Part shown: positions 1-8,192 of the stretch, one piece after another | Position numbering within the stretch: the first letter of the stretch is position 1 | How the letters are laid out: each line of letters begins with the position of its first letter | Assembly: GCF_012933555.1 (NCBI RefSeq) | Contig: NZ_JABBPK010000001.1 | Span: 1,776,001 to 1,840,000 of the forward strand | Direction of reading: 5' to 3' | From: Niallia alba | GTDB taxonomy: Bacteria; Bacillota; Bacilli; Bacillales; Cytobacillaceae | DNA length: 64,000 bases | The notes under the pieces: generated by a model | What the model was told of the DNA's origin: nothing | Database searches by the model: none | The model's input: only the letters and a program-made list of their open reading frames with translations | Position numbers and translations under genes: made by a program

Positions 1-99
1 GGCTTCATGAAATAAGGTCCCTTTTTTAATATCGCATGTAGCAAATACGCCTCTATTAAATTCTCCATCACTTAAAGGAGATGTTTTAATTTCAATCAT
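1..99 (-). CDS. SET-domain protein, N-terminal fragment
   Basis: The first 33 codons of a minus-strand gene that runs off the left edge of the window. The start ATG (99-97) has a good ribosome binding site (AGGTGAT) 5 nt upstream. The encoded residues include NRGVFAT followed by IKKGT, which matches the opening of a SET domain (G-R-G-V-F-A, then a K/R-kG). The family is protein-lysine methyltransferases and related small bacterial SET proteins. The catalytic part lies outside the window, so activity and substrate cannot be judged. Confidence 0.6.
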   Translation of the reverse strand, partial: MIEIKTSPLSDGEFNRGVFATCDIKKGTLFHEA

Positions 100-282
100 T
101 AATGATCACCTACAACTCTTTATATAGTTTATTGCTATATCTTACTCTAACATTGATTCTTTTATTTAGGAAATAAATTAAATAAAAAAATTTATAAAAA
201 AGGAGTATTTCCGTTATAATCTTACTTTTCAGCCAATGATAATGATAGAGATAATAGTGTATAATGAGGGATATTCTTTAGG

Positions 283-395
283 TTTATACCCGCAGCCTGA
301 ATATATTTTGATAGCTCTCGCATGAGCCTACCGGTATTCAAGCTGTTCAGTATTTTTAAATTTATTGTATTGAAAAACAATAATCCTTTAAGAAC
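283..395 (+). repeat. Degenerate copy of MITE-like GC-rich repeat (family R1)
   Basis: Diverged copy of the element seen intact at 1231, 8295, 24599 and 38816. It keeps the cccgcagcctgaata half, the matching gtattcaagctgttca half, and the right-hand attgaaaaacaataatcctt. The outer left end is lost. It sits in the leader region of truA and explains the poor coding look of the open frame that runs upstream of the truA start. Confidence 0.6.
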
Positions 396-420
396 AAAAA
401 AGAAGAGAACAGGAGAACAA

Positions 421-1158
421 ATGAAAAATTATAAATTGCTTATTCAATATGACGGTGGACGTTACAAAGGGTGGCAACGCCTTGGTAATGGAGACCAATC
501 GATTCAAGGGAAAATTGAAAATGTCCTAACAGAAATGGCTGGAGAAAAAATAGAAATTATTGGCTGCAGCAGAACGGATGCAGGGGTACACGCTTTATCT
601 CAGGTTGCGAATTTCAAGATGAATAAAGACATGACTGAAACAGAAGTAATGGATTATGTTAATCACTATTTACCGAATGATATTAGCCTTTTGAAAGTAG
701 AAAATGTTTCAGATCGTTTTCATGCAAGATATAATGCAAAGGATAAGATATATTTGTATAAAATTTGGAATAAATCGTATAGCAATCCATTTATGCGTAA
801 ATATAGTATGCATGTAGAGAAACGATTAAATAAAAATAAAATGGAGCAAGCTGCAGTTCATTTTGTCGGAAAACATGACTTTACTACTTTTTCAAATGCG
901 AAATCAAAGAAGAAATCAATGGTTAGGGAAATTTATTTTATTGATATAAAAGAGGAAGCTGGATTTATTGAAATTCGTGTAAGCGGCGATGGTTTTCTTT
1001 ACAATATGGTCAGAAAAATGGTTGGAACACTTATTGAGGTTGGGCTAGGAAAAATAGATGGAGATACTATTCCAACTATTATTGCAGAAAAAGATCGTAG
1101 TCAGATAGGCATGATGGCAGAAGCCAACGGATTATTTTTAGAAAAAGTAAAGTTTTAA
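421..1158 (+). CDS. truA: tRNA pseudouridine synthase A
   Basis: TruA isomerises uridines 38-40 in the anticodon arm of many tRNAs. The 245-residue product has the usual length. It opens with YKLLIQYDGGRYKGWQR and carries the catalytic aspartate in CSRTDAGVHA. Near the C-terminus GDGFLYNMVRKMVGTL is the conserved substrate-binding segment. The frame is open back to 322, but the ATG at 421 is preferred. It has AGGAG 7 nt upstream and starts at the conserved N-terminus, while the upstream 33 codons cross a degenerate intergenic repeat. A strong terminator follows, so it looks monocistronic. In Bacillus truA usually lies in the ribosomal protein region near ecfT, so this stand-alone copy may be a second TruA. 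Confidence 0.93.
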   Translation: MKNYKLLIQYDGGRYKGWQRLGNGDQSIQGKIENVLTEMAGEKIEIIGCSRTDAGVHALSQVANFKMNKDMTETEVMDYVNHYLPNDISLLKVENVSDRFHARYNAKDKIYLYKIWNKSYSNPFMRKYSMHVEKRLNKNKMEQAAVHFVGKHDFTTFSNAKSKKKSMVREIYFIDIKEEAGFIEIRVSGDGFLYNMVRKMVGTLIEVGLGKIDGDTIPTIIAEKDRSQIGMMAEANGLFLEKVKF

Positions 1159-1171
1159 AAAGAATGAGACA

Positions 1172-1211
1172 AAGCAAGTGGTTATATTTGACCTACTTGC
1201 TTTTTTTTTTG
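1172..1211 (+). terminator. Rho-independent terminator after truA
   Basis: Inverted repeat aagcaagt/acttgctt followed by an uninterrupted run of ten T residues, immediately downstream of the truA stop codon. Confidence 0.85.
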
Positions 1212-1230
1212 CTGGTTTCAATCATTAATA

Positions 1231-1425
1231 AAGGCTGTTTTCGTAAAGTTTGTTGCGATTACCCACAGCTGGAATACACGCTTGAGTCTCCTCAGCTTCG
1301 CTTCCGGGAGTTTCAGACTGTCTGGCTAGTCCCCGTGGCCGTCTTCGTGTATTCCGGTTGCTCCATTTTTCCAACTAATTCTTTTTTTCTATTGAAAAAA
1401 CATCAATCCTGTAGAAAAAAGCCTT
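1231..1425 (+). repeat. MITE-like GC-rich repeat, family R1 (copy 2)
   Basis: About 195 bp bounded by imperfect terminal inverted repeats (aaggctgttttcgtaaag at the left; gtagaaaaaagcctt at the right). It has a second internal inverted repeat (agctggaatacac / gtgtattccggt) around a GC-rich core. The open frame 1164-1427 over it is non-coding: composition follows the repeat, not a protein. No transposase is encoded. Confidence 0.8.
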
Positions 1426-1664
1426 AGTAAAAGACGAGCTCCTAGTGGAAGCACAACAAAGTATCGAAAAGAGTCACTTGGATAATGGCTAATCGCTCTT
1501 TTATGGAAAAATAATTTTTCTATACCTGTGTAAAAGCTTTGTCAAAAGAGAATGATTTGACAATGAAAAGGATATTTATATAACAAAGAGAGATTTGTCA
1601 CATGCTATGGCAATAGACAATGTTTTTAGAACTAGAAATTAATTTAGCAAGAGGAGGAAAATAG
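1426..1664. other. Intergenic region upstream of pncB
   Basis: No gene seen. It contains the leader and presumably the promoter of pncB. A near-palindromic stretch aaagagtcacttggataatggctaatcgctctttt (1468-1502) could fold as a weak hairpin. I recognise no riboswitch or known operator. Confidence 0.4.
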
Positions 1665-3116
1665 ATGAACTATGCGGATGACAGTCTTATGCTTCATACA
1701 GATCTTTATCAAATTAATATGATGGAGACATACTGGAGAGATGGGATACATAAACGAAAAGCAGTATTTGAACTTTATTTTCGTAAGCTTCCATTTGGTA
1801 ATGGTTTTGCCGTTTTTGCGGGATTAGAACGAATTTTAAACTATATACAAAATTGTCGTTTTACAGATAGTGATATTGCCTACTTAAGAAACGAAGTTGG
1901 TTATAAGGAAGATTTTCTTGCCTATTTGAAAAATTTAACTTTTTCTGGAGACATCTATTGTATGGAGGAAGGGGAGTTGGTATTTGCTAATGAACCAATT
2001 CTTAGAGTAGAAGCTCCTATTGCAGAGGCGCAATTAATAGAGACTACTTTGTTAAATATTGTTAATTATCAAACGCTAATTGCAACAAAATCAGCCAGAA
2101 TGAAGCAGGTAATTGGAGATCAAACGGCGATGGAGTTTGGAACACGAAGAGCACAGGAAATGGATGCTGCGATATGGGGAACAAGGGCTGCTTTTATTGG
2201 CGGGTTTTCGGCTACTAGTAATGTAAGGGCTGGAAAAATCTTTCGTATTCCTGTGTCTGGTACACATGCTCATGCACTAGTTCAAGCTTATCAAGATGAA
2301 TACAAAGCTTTTAAAAGCTATGCTAGTACGCAAACAGAATGTGTTTTCCTTGTAGATACATATGATACGCTTCGATCTGGTGTACCAAATGCAATTAAGG
2401 TAGCAAAGGAATTTGGTGATAGAATTCGCTTTAAAGGAATTCGCTTAGATAGCGGTGATTTAGCGTATCTTTCTAAGAAAGCAAGAGAAATGTTAGATGA
2501 AGCAGGATACAAAGATACAAAAATTATTGCCTCTAATGATTTAGATGAGTACACCATTATGAATTTGCTTGCAGAAGGAGCAAAGATTGATATTTGGGGG
2601 ATTGGAACAAAGCTAATTACAGCATATGATCAGGCTGCATTAGGCGCTGTTTATAAATTAGTTAGTTTTGAAAGTGAAAACGGCGTAATGGAGGATACGA
2701 TTAAATTATCTGGAAATCCGGAAAAGATTTCTACACCGGGGCAGAAAAGAGTGTATCGAATTATTAATAATGAGAACAATCATGCAGAGGGAGATTATAT
2801 TACACTAGCATCAGAAAGCATCACGCAAGAACCTTTAAAAATGTTTCATCCAATTCACCCGTATTTGAATAAGGTTGTCACAAATTATAGAGCAATTGAA
2901 TTACATCAGCAAGTTATAAAGAATGGACATGTCCAAATTCAAACACCAGAATTAACTGCTATTCAAATAAAGGTTAAGGAGAACTTAAAGTTTCTTTGGA
3001 ATGAATATAAAAGAACACTTAATCCAGAAGAGTATCCAGTAGATTTAAGTAAAGCATGCTGGGAAAATAAGCGGAACTATATCGAAAAAATGAAGGCGAA
3101 GGCTAACCAAAATTAA
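1665..3116 (+). CDS. pncB: Nicotinate phosphoribosyltransferase
   Basis: Converts nicotinate plus PRPP to nicotinate mononucleotide with ATP, the first step of the Preiss-Handler NAD salvage pathway. The 483-residue length fits the long Gram-positive form. Visible family segments are the N-terminal LHTDLYQINM, the EFGTRRAQ stretch, GTHAHALVQAY (containing the conserved phosphate-handling histidine region), and LDSGDLAYLS plus SNDLDEY in the TIM-barrel phosphoribosyl-binding part. The start has GAGGAGG 7 nt upstream. The next gene starts 22 nt downstream and encodes a NadD-type enzyme, so the two probably form an NAD salvage operon. Confidence 0.95.
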   Translation: MNYADDSLMLHTDLYQINMMETYWRDGIHKRKAVFELYFRKLPFGNGFAVFAGLERILNYIQNCRFTDSDIAYLRNEVGYKEDFLAYLKNLTFSGDIYCMEEGELVFANEPILRVEAPIAEAQLIETTLLNIVNYQTLIATKSARMKQVIGDQTAMEFGTRRAQEMDAAIWGTRAAFIGGFSATSNVRAGKIFRIPVSGTHAHALVQAYQDEYKAFKSYASTQTECVFLVDTYDTLRSGVPNAIKVAKEFGDRIRFKGIRLDSGDLAYLSKKAREMLDEAGYKDTKIIASNDLDEYTIMNLLAEGAKIDIWGIGTKLITAYDQAALGAVYKLVSFESENGVMEDTIKLSGNPEKISTPGQKRVYRIINNENNHAEGDYITLASESITQEPLKMFHPIHPYLNKVVTNYRAIELHQQVIKNGHVQIQTPELTAIQIKVKENLKFLWNEYKRTLNPEEYPVDLSKACWENKRNYIEKMKAKANQN

Positions 3117-3138
3117 CGTGAAAGGGGAGAGGCAATAA

Positions 3139-3753
3139 TTGGGGAAAATAGGGGTTTACGGATCATCCTTTGATCCAATTACTAATGTTCATTTATGGAC
3201 GGCAAGTACTGTTGCCCATCGTTGCAGGTTGGATAAAGTTATCTTTCTACCCTGTTCGAGTAAAAGAAGAGATAAAACGATGGAAACAGCAGATGAACAT
3301 CGTCTAGAGATGGTGAATATGGCTATTGAGAATAATGATAAGTTTGCTATAGATGACTATGAAATGAAGCAAGATGGCTGGGAAATTTATACGTATCATA
3401 CGATGAATTATTTTAAAAAGCTATTCCCTAAGGATAAAGTCTACTTTATTATGGGAGCGGATTTACTTGTTGATATTGGCCAAGGTAAGTGGAGCAAAGG
3501 AGAGGAATTGATAGCAGAAAATCGATTTATTGTCATGGCACGAAATGGAATTGATATGTTATCTACGATTAGCCGATCGCCGATCCTCCGCAATCATGAC
3601 GATGGAAAAACTTTTCATTTGTTAGATAAAGGGTTAGCCATGGAAATAAGTTCTACCTATATAAGAGAGGAGCTTTCAATGGGAGGAGAACCGAGGTATC
3701 TTTTACCAGAAAGGTGCTATGAGTATATAAAGAAAAATAAGTTATATCAATAA
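3139..3753 (+). CDS. nadD: NadD-type nicotinate-nucleotide adenylyltransferase paralogue
   Basis: Predicted to adenylylate nicotinate mononucleotide to deamido-NAD, the step after PncB. The 204-residue protein has the nucleotidyltransferase nucleotide loop GSSFDPITNVH (residues 8-18) and the second ATP signature ISSTYIRE near the C-terminus, ending in the typical YLLPERCYEYIKKNKLY. The usual (H/T)xGH is TNVH here, resembling the eukaryotic NMNAT wording PITNxH. The start is TTG at 3139 with AAAGGGGAGAG upstream; no better start exists. Bacilli normally have a second, core nadD next to yqeH/yqeK genes, so this is probably an operon-specific paralogue. Whether it prefers NaMN or NMN cannot be read from sequence. 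Confidence 0.85.
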   Translation: MGKIGVYGSSFDPITNVHLWTASTVAHRCRLDKVIFLPCSSKRRDKTMETADEHRLEMVNMAIENNDKFAIDDYEMKQDGWEIYTYHTMNYFKKLFPKDKVYFIMGADLLVDIGQGKWSKGEELIAENRFIVMARNGIDMLSTISRSPILRNHDDGKTFHLLDKGLAMEISSTYIREELSMGGEPRYLLPERCYEYIKKNKLYQ

Positions 3754-3848
3754 ACTGTTCTAAAAAAAGCATGAAAAAGAACGAAATTCATAAGAAATTA
3801 GTAATTGATGATTACTGAATAGTCTGATAGAATAAAGGCAATCTAAAG

Positions 3849-3920
3849 GCTGTGTGTAACTGGCGAAATACGGATAACCGTAGGGGAGCACATAGCGTCG
3901 TATGCCGTTCGCCTGGGCAG
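3849..3920 (+). promoter_or_regulatory. ZTP (pfl) riboswitch aptamer upstream of serA
   Basis: Matches the pfl/ZTP motif. P1 is gctgtgtg (3850-3857) pairing with cacatagc (3890-3897). Inside are the conserved aactggcg strand, a tacgg/ccgta hairpin and ggggag. After a linker comes the 3' hairpin ccgttcgcctgggc, whose cgcc loop can pair with ggcg to form the defining pseudoknot. A terminator follows directly, then serA, so ZTP/ZMP (signalling low 10-formyl-THF) should turn on serine and one-carbon supply. Known family rule: ligand binding prevents termination. Confidence 0.88.
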
Positions 3921-3958
3921 AGGTAAGGGAATTATAACTCCTTGCCTTTTTCTTTTTT
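3921..3958 (+). terminator. Expression-platform terminator of the ZTP riboswitch
   Basis: aggtaagg/ccttgcct hairpin (one G-U pair) followed by a T/C-rich tail ttttctttttt. It overlaps the 3' edge of the aptamer, as expected for a transcriptional riboswitch. Confidence 0.85.
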
Positions 3959-4037
3959 AAACTATTTTGGTTTAAAAAGGAAAGAGTATTTTCCAAGCTT
4001 ATAAAGAATATAAATGATGAAAAAGGGAGCAATGGAG

Positions 4038-5237
4038 ATGAGCACTACGACTGTAAAAGAAGTAAAAACAATTAAGACCTTAAATAATATTGCAGCAAGT
4101 GGCCTAAATGTATTTAAAAAAGGCAATTATACAATGGATGATACAAGTAATAATCCTGATGCGATTCTTTTGCGCAGTTTTAATATGCACGGACTGGAAC
4201 TGGGAGATAAGTTAAAGGCAATCGCCCGCGCAGGGGCAGGTGTCAATAATATTCCGGTTGAACAATGTACAGCACAAGGGATCGTTGTATTTAATACACC
4301 AGGTGCGAATGCAAATGCGGTAAAAGAAATGGTGCTGATGTCGTTGATGGCTTCTTCTCGCAATTTATTTGAAGGAGTATCATGGACGAAAACAATCGCT
4401 ACGGAAGGTGATCAAGTTCCAAAACTTGTGGAAGCCGGCAAAAAACAATTTGTTGGTCATGAAATCAAAGGGAAAACACTAGGTGTAATTGGTTTAGGAG
4501 CAATTGGGGCACTTGTTGCTAACGATGCTCTTGCTCTTGATATGGATGTTATTGGATATGATCCATTTCTTTCTGTAGATACAGCCTGGAATTTATCACG
4601 TAATGTACAGCGAGCAATGACATTAGAACAGCTATTTGCAGAGTCTGATTATATAACGGTCCATGTACCATTAACAGAAGACACGAAAGGAATGTTTAAC
4701 AAACAAGCATTTGATTTCATGAAACCAGGTACACAAATTTTAAACTTCTCTCGCGGAGAACTGGTTAATGAAATAGACATGGCTGTCGCATTGGAAGAAG
4801 GAAGGATAGGACGCTATATCACAGATTTTCCAAATGAAAATGTTCTCCAAATGAAAAATACGATTGCGATTCCGCATCTTGGAGCATCTACAGAAGAATC
4901 AGAAGAAAATTGTGCCGTAATGGCAGCAAGACAAGTAAAGGATTTCTTGGAAACTGGCAACATTAAGAACTCTGTTAACTTTCCAAATGCCTCTATTCCA
5001 TACACAGGGAAACGTCGTGTAACAGCCTTCCATTTAAATGTTCCTAATATGGTTGGACAGATTACACAAGTAATTTCCACCTATCAGTTGAATATTGCAG
5101 ATATGGTAAATAGAAGTCGCGGTGACTATGCTTACACGATGATCGATATTGACAATCAAGTAGCAGATCACATTATTCCACTGCTATCTCAGCAACTAAA
5201 AGGAATTGATGGAATTGTTACGATGAGAGTAATCTAA
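4038..5237 (+). CDS. serA: D-3-phosphoglycerate dehydrogenase
   Basis: Oxidises 3-phosphoglycerate to 3-phosphohydroxypyruvate with NAD, the first step of serine synthesis. From ATG 4038 the product is 399 residues. ATG 4014 and 4032 are also in frame, but GGGAG lies 8 nt before 4038. A Rossmann fold has VIGLGAIG (about 152-157), the catalytic arginine lies in NFSRGE (about 237) and the catalytic histidine in PHLGAST (about 280). A C-terminal ACT domain (about 325-399) fits the short type of SerA. Regulation by the ZTP riboswitch 80 nt upstream links it to one-carbon status. Confidence 0.94.
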   Translation: MSTTTVKEVKTIKTLNNIAASGLNVFKKGNYTMDDTSNNPDAILLRSFNMHGLELGDKLKAIARAGAGVNNIPVEQCTAQGIVVFNTPGANANAVKEMVLMSLMASSRNLFEGVSWTKTIATEGDQVPKLVEAGKKQFVGHEIKGKTLGVIGLGAIGALVANDALALDMDVIGYDPFLSVDTAWNLSRNVQRAMTLEQLFAESDYITVHVPLTEDTKGMFNKQAFDFMKPGTQILNFSRGELVNEIDMAVALEEGRIGRYITDFPNENVLQMKNTIAIPHLGASTEESEENCAVMAARQVKDFLETGNIKNSVNFPNASIPYTGKRRVTAFHLNVPNMVGQITQVISTYQLNIADMVNRSRGDYAYTMIDIDNQVADHIIPLLSQQLKGIDGIVTMRVI

Positions 5238-5264
5238 AGCTAGGAAACAGGTAAAGTAAAAACG

Positions 5265-5312
5265 ATAGACTCCAAGGCAAAAAAAGAGGAAGTATTTTGC
5301 CGGAGTCTATTT
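5265..5312 (+). terminator. Terminator after serA
   Basis: Long hairpin atagactcc/ggagtctat with an additional inner ggcaaaa/ttttgcc pairing, followed by a short T stretch. The T-tract is weak, so efficiency is uncertain. Confidence 0.6.
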
Positions 5313-5340
5313 GTACGTAGTTAGAATACGAATTTCCTAA

Positions 5341-5371
5341 AAACAAAAAGGCTGTCCAATTGGACAACCTT
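5341..5371 (-). terminator. Terminator of the minus-strand prs paralogue
   Basis: On the minus strand aggttgtcc-aatt-ggacagcct is followed by tttttgttt, a compact classical terminator directly downstream of the prs stop codon. Confidence 0.85.
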
Positions 5372-5384
5372 TGCACAAATAGCC

Positions 5385-6341
5385 TTATTTAAACAAGACA
5401 CTAACTGATTTATTCTCATAAACGCGGATAATCGCATCACTAAGTAATTCAGCAATAGATAGCTGTGTGATTTTGGAGATTCTCTTTTCTTCTGGAAGCG
5501 GTATGCTATTAGTGACAATCAATTCTTTAATTTGTGATTCTTGAATCATATCAATAGCTGGTTCAGATAAAACGGGATGGATACAACATGCGTATACTTC
5601 CTCGGCTCCATTATCAAGTAATGCTTTCGTTGCAGTCGTAATTCGGTAAGATGTATCGACGATATCGTCGATAATAATCGCGGTTTTTCCTTCAATATTA
5701 CCGACAACGTTTACTTCACGAGGACCAATATCTTTCGGACCACGTTTATCAATGATGGCAATAGGTGCTTTTAAGCGGTCGGCAAGCTCACGTGCACGAG
5801 TAACACTACCGTGGTCTGGCGCTACTACCACAACATCATGGGAAAATTCTTTCGTATTTAAATAATCAGCAAGTAGCGGGATACCAACTAATTGGTCCAC
5901 TGGAATATTAAAGAAGCCCATCGTTTGTGGTGCATGAAGATCCAAAGTTATCACACGGTCTGCACCAGATTTTTGAATTAAATTGGCAATTAATTTAGCG
6001 GTAATTGGCTCTCTCGGCTGTGCTTTTCTATCTTGACGCGCATAACCATAATAAGGAATAACCACATTGATAGTATTGACGGAAGCTCGTTTTAAAGCAT
6101 CAATCATGATAAGCAATTCCATAATACTTTGATTTACGGGATCGGAAGTGGACTGGATAACAAATACTTCACAACCACGTACACTTTCTTCAATATTGAT
6201 TTGAATTTCGCCATCGCTGAATTTTTTGACTGTACACTTTCCTAATTCTGTACCTAGATGTTCCACAATTTCTTGGGCAAGTTCTGGTGTTGAATTAAGA
6301 GAGAATACTTTTAATTTTGTTCCTTGGTATGTATTGGGCAT
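5385..6341 (-). CDS. prs: Ribose-phosphate pyrophosphokinase paralogue with altered PRPP loop
   Basis: Homologous over its full 318 residues to PRPP synthetase, which makes PRPP from ribose-5-phosphate and ATP. The flexible catalytic loop ([14 protein letters not shown]), the LDLHAPQ segment, the PDHG region and the lysine in APIAIIDKR are kept. The ribose-5-phosphate loop, nearly invariant in the family as DDIIDTAGTI, reads [10 protein letters not shown] at residues 225-234, and PDHGG reads PDHGS. The gene is alone, with its own terminator, rather than downstream of glmU where the core Bacillus prs lies. I infer a divergent second copy: catalytically changed, regulatory like the mammalian PRPP synthetase-associated proteins, or degenerating. 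The start ATG has GGAGGA 7 nt upstream. Confidence 0.85.
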   Translation of the reverse strand: MPNTYQGTKLKVFSLNSTPELAQEIVEHLGTELGKCTVKKFSDGEIQINIEESVRGCEVFVIQSTSDPVNQSIMELLIMIDALKRASVNTINVVIPYYGYARQDRKAQPREPITAKLIANLIQKSGADRVITLDLHAPQTMGFFNIPVDQLVGIPLLADYLNTKEFSHDVVVVAPDHGSVTRARELADRLKAPIAIIDKRGPKDIGPREVNVVGNIEGKTAIIIDDIVDTSYRITTATKALLDNGAEEVYACCIHPVLSEPAIDMIQESQIKELIVTNSIPLPEEKRISKITQLSIAELLSDAIIRVYENKSVSVLFK

Positions 6342-6688
6342 GATTGCTTCCTCCTATATTTTGAACATACTTAGCGATGCTCATTCTACCTAAAGATACT
6401 TCTATCAAATATTGTAGGATACTGATATTTGCATTGCAACCAATTAATAGATTTTTCGCATAAAACAAGATCATTTTTCATGACATAGAATGGAAATATT
6501 ACTAGTATATACCCATTTTTAGCATATGTTAAAAAAATAAAATTAGCCATTAAATAGAGATAAATTCCTATATCTATCAAGAAGTAAACAGATTCGTGTA
6601 TCTTGTCTTAGAATGTGCTAAACTATAATTCGTTGACTTTGTTACATAATATATTTAAATAGTACAACTGAAAAGAGAGTGATTTAAA
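6342..6688. other. Divergent intergenic region, prs paralogue / amino acid permease
   Basis: A 346-bp AT-rich spacer between divergent genes with no coding potential I can support. It carries the sigma-A promoter of the permease at 6633-6661. A promoter for the prs paralogue must lie in the left half but none stands out. Confidence 0.5.
6633..6661 (+). promoter_or_regulatory. Sigma-A promoter of the amino acid permease
   Basis: TTGACT (6633-6638), 17-nt spacer, TAAATA (6656-6661), about 28 nt before the permease start codon. Confidence 0.6.
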
Positions 6689-8044
6689 ATGCAACAAGAA
6701 ACATTGTCTAGAGGCTTGAAAAACAGACATGTTCAATTAATTGCGATTGGTGGAGCAATAGGTACAGGACTGTTTCTCGGTGCGGGTAAGTCTATTCATT
6801 TAGCTGGACCCTCCATTTTGTTTGCTTACATCATTACGGGTATTATCTGTTTTTTGATTATGCGTGCTTTAGGGGAACTGCTTTTATCCAATCTAGAGTA
6901 TCATTCATTTGTTGATTTTGTTAATGATTATTTTGGAAGAAGAGTCGCTTTTGTAACGGGATGGACCTATTGGTTTTGTTGGATTTCCATTGCAATGGCG
7001 GACCTAACTGCAATTGGTATGTACACTCAATTTTGGTTTCCGAATATTCCTCAATGGGTACCCGGATTAATAGCTTTGATTGTCTTACTAATTATGAATT
7101 TAGCGACAGTTAAGTTATTTGGAGAAATGGAGTTTTGGTTTGCCTTAATCAAAATAATTGCGATTATTGCTTTAATCATCATTGGTTTTATCATGATTGT
7201 AAAAGGTTTTTCAACAGATGCAGGACCATCAAGTTTTACTAATTTGTGGAGCCATGATGGCATGTTTCCGAATGGGATGAATGGATTTATTTTGTCTTTC
7301 CAAATGGTTGTTTTTGCCTTTGTAGGCATTGAACTAGTAGGTTTAACAGCTGGTGAGACAGAAAATCCTGAAAAGGTTATTCCAAAAGCAATTAACAATA
7401 TTCCTATACGAGTGTTGATTTTTTATGTAGGGGCATTGCTTATTATTATGAGTATTTACCCTTGGAATGCTATTAATCCAGCAAAAAGTCCATTTGTTCA
7501 GGTTTTCCTGGCGGTCGGTATAACCGCTGCTGCAGGAATTGTTAACTTTGTTGTTTTGACTTCGGCTGCATCGGCTTGTAATAGTGCAATTTTTAGTACA
7601 AGTAGAATGACGTATGCTTTAGCAAAGGAAAAGAATGCACCAGAGGCACTAGCTAAATTAACCAAACATCATGTTCCCTCTAATGCTTTGTTCTTCTCGG
7701 TTATTGTCGTTTTAATTGCTGTTATTTTAAATTATATCATGCCAGAAGGTGTGTTTACGTTAATTACAAGTATATCTACTGTTTGTTTTATTTATATATG
7801 GGCAATTACGGTTCTCTGTCATCTGAAATATCGAAAAACAAGACCAGAGCTTGCAGCAAAAAATAAGTTTAAAATGCCACTGTTTCCAGTAGCTAACTAT
7901 ATCATCCTCCTTTTTCTAGCGTTTGTTCTTGTTGTGCTAGCACTTGCAGAGGATACAAGAATCGCATTGTTTGTGACACCAGTATGGTTTATTTTACTAT
8001 TGGTAATTTATCATCTTAAATGGGTTAGACATTCTTATCGATAA
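6689..8044 (+). CDS. aapA: APC-family amino acid permease (AapA/CycA type)
   Basis: A 451-residue integral membrane protein of the AAT group of the APC superfamily. It opens with RGLKNRHVQLIAIGGAIGTG, the hallmark N-terminal segment where TM1 is broken by the GGAIGTGLF motif. About twelve hydrophobic segments follow and the consensus G(E)TENPEKVIPKAI lies after TM6. The closest known functions are proton-coupled D-alanine/D-serine/glycine permeases (CycA, AapA), but substrate cannot be fixed from sequence. The ribosome binding site is AAGAGAG. Repeats follow with no co-directional gene nearby, so it is probably monocistronic. Confidence 0.87.
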   Translation: MQQETLSRGLKNRHVQLIAIGGAIGTGLFLGAGKSIHLAGPSILFAYIITGIICFLIMRALGELLLSNLEYHSFVDFVNDYFGRRVAFVTGWTYWFCWISIAMADLTAIGMYTQFWFPNIPQWVPGLIALIVLLIMNLATVKLFGEMEFWFALIKIIAIIALIIIGFIMIVKGFSTDAGPSSFTNLWSHDGMFPNGMNGFILSFQMVVFAFVGIELVGLTAGETENPEKVIPKAINNIPIRVLIFYVGALLIIMSIYPWNAINPAKSPFVQVFLAVGITAAAGIVNFVVLTSAASACNSAIFSTSRMTYALAKEKNAPEALAKLTKHHVPSNALFFSVIVVLIAVILNYIMPEGVFTLITSISTVCFIYIWAITVLCHLKYRKTRPELAAKNKFKMPLFPVANYIILLFLAFVLVVLALAEDTRIALFVTPVWFILLLVIYHLKWVRHSYR

Positions 8045-8061
8045 TATCTTATCTTGCTCAT

Positions 8062-8170
8062 GATCCCCACTTTAAGCTACGGAAAATGGAGAAAGCCAGG
8101 TGTTGGATTAACCCGTAAAGGCCCACTAAGTGTTAGCAGGGATAAGGAAAATCTCCCACTGATAGGAAGT
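8062..8170 (+). repeat. Structured repeat element R3, copy A
   Basis: Related to the elements at 53501 and 54949. It shares the opening tccccactttaa, the central acccgtaaaggcccac and the end cccactgataggaag. It lies just downstream of the permease. The matched tccc-cact / cccactga ends and internal complementarity suggest a folded RNA or a small mobile element end. Confidence 0.5.
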
Positions 8171-8192
8171 TTTCTTTCTAAACAATAATTAA

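Noticed and set aside
322-420. N-terminal extension of TruA from an upstream ATG
   Set aside because: The extension crosses a degenerate intergenic repeat, has no ribosome site, and the conserved TruA N-terminus begins at 421 after AGGAG.
1164-1427. 87-residue plus-strand open frame after truA
   Set aside because: It spans a terminator and an R1 repeat; the same applies to the frames 8315-8512 and 24563-24784 over other R1 copies.
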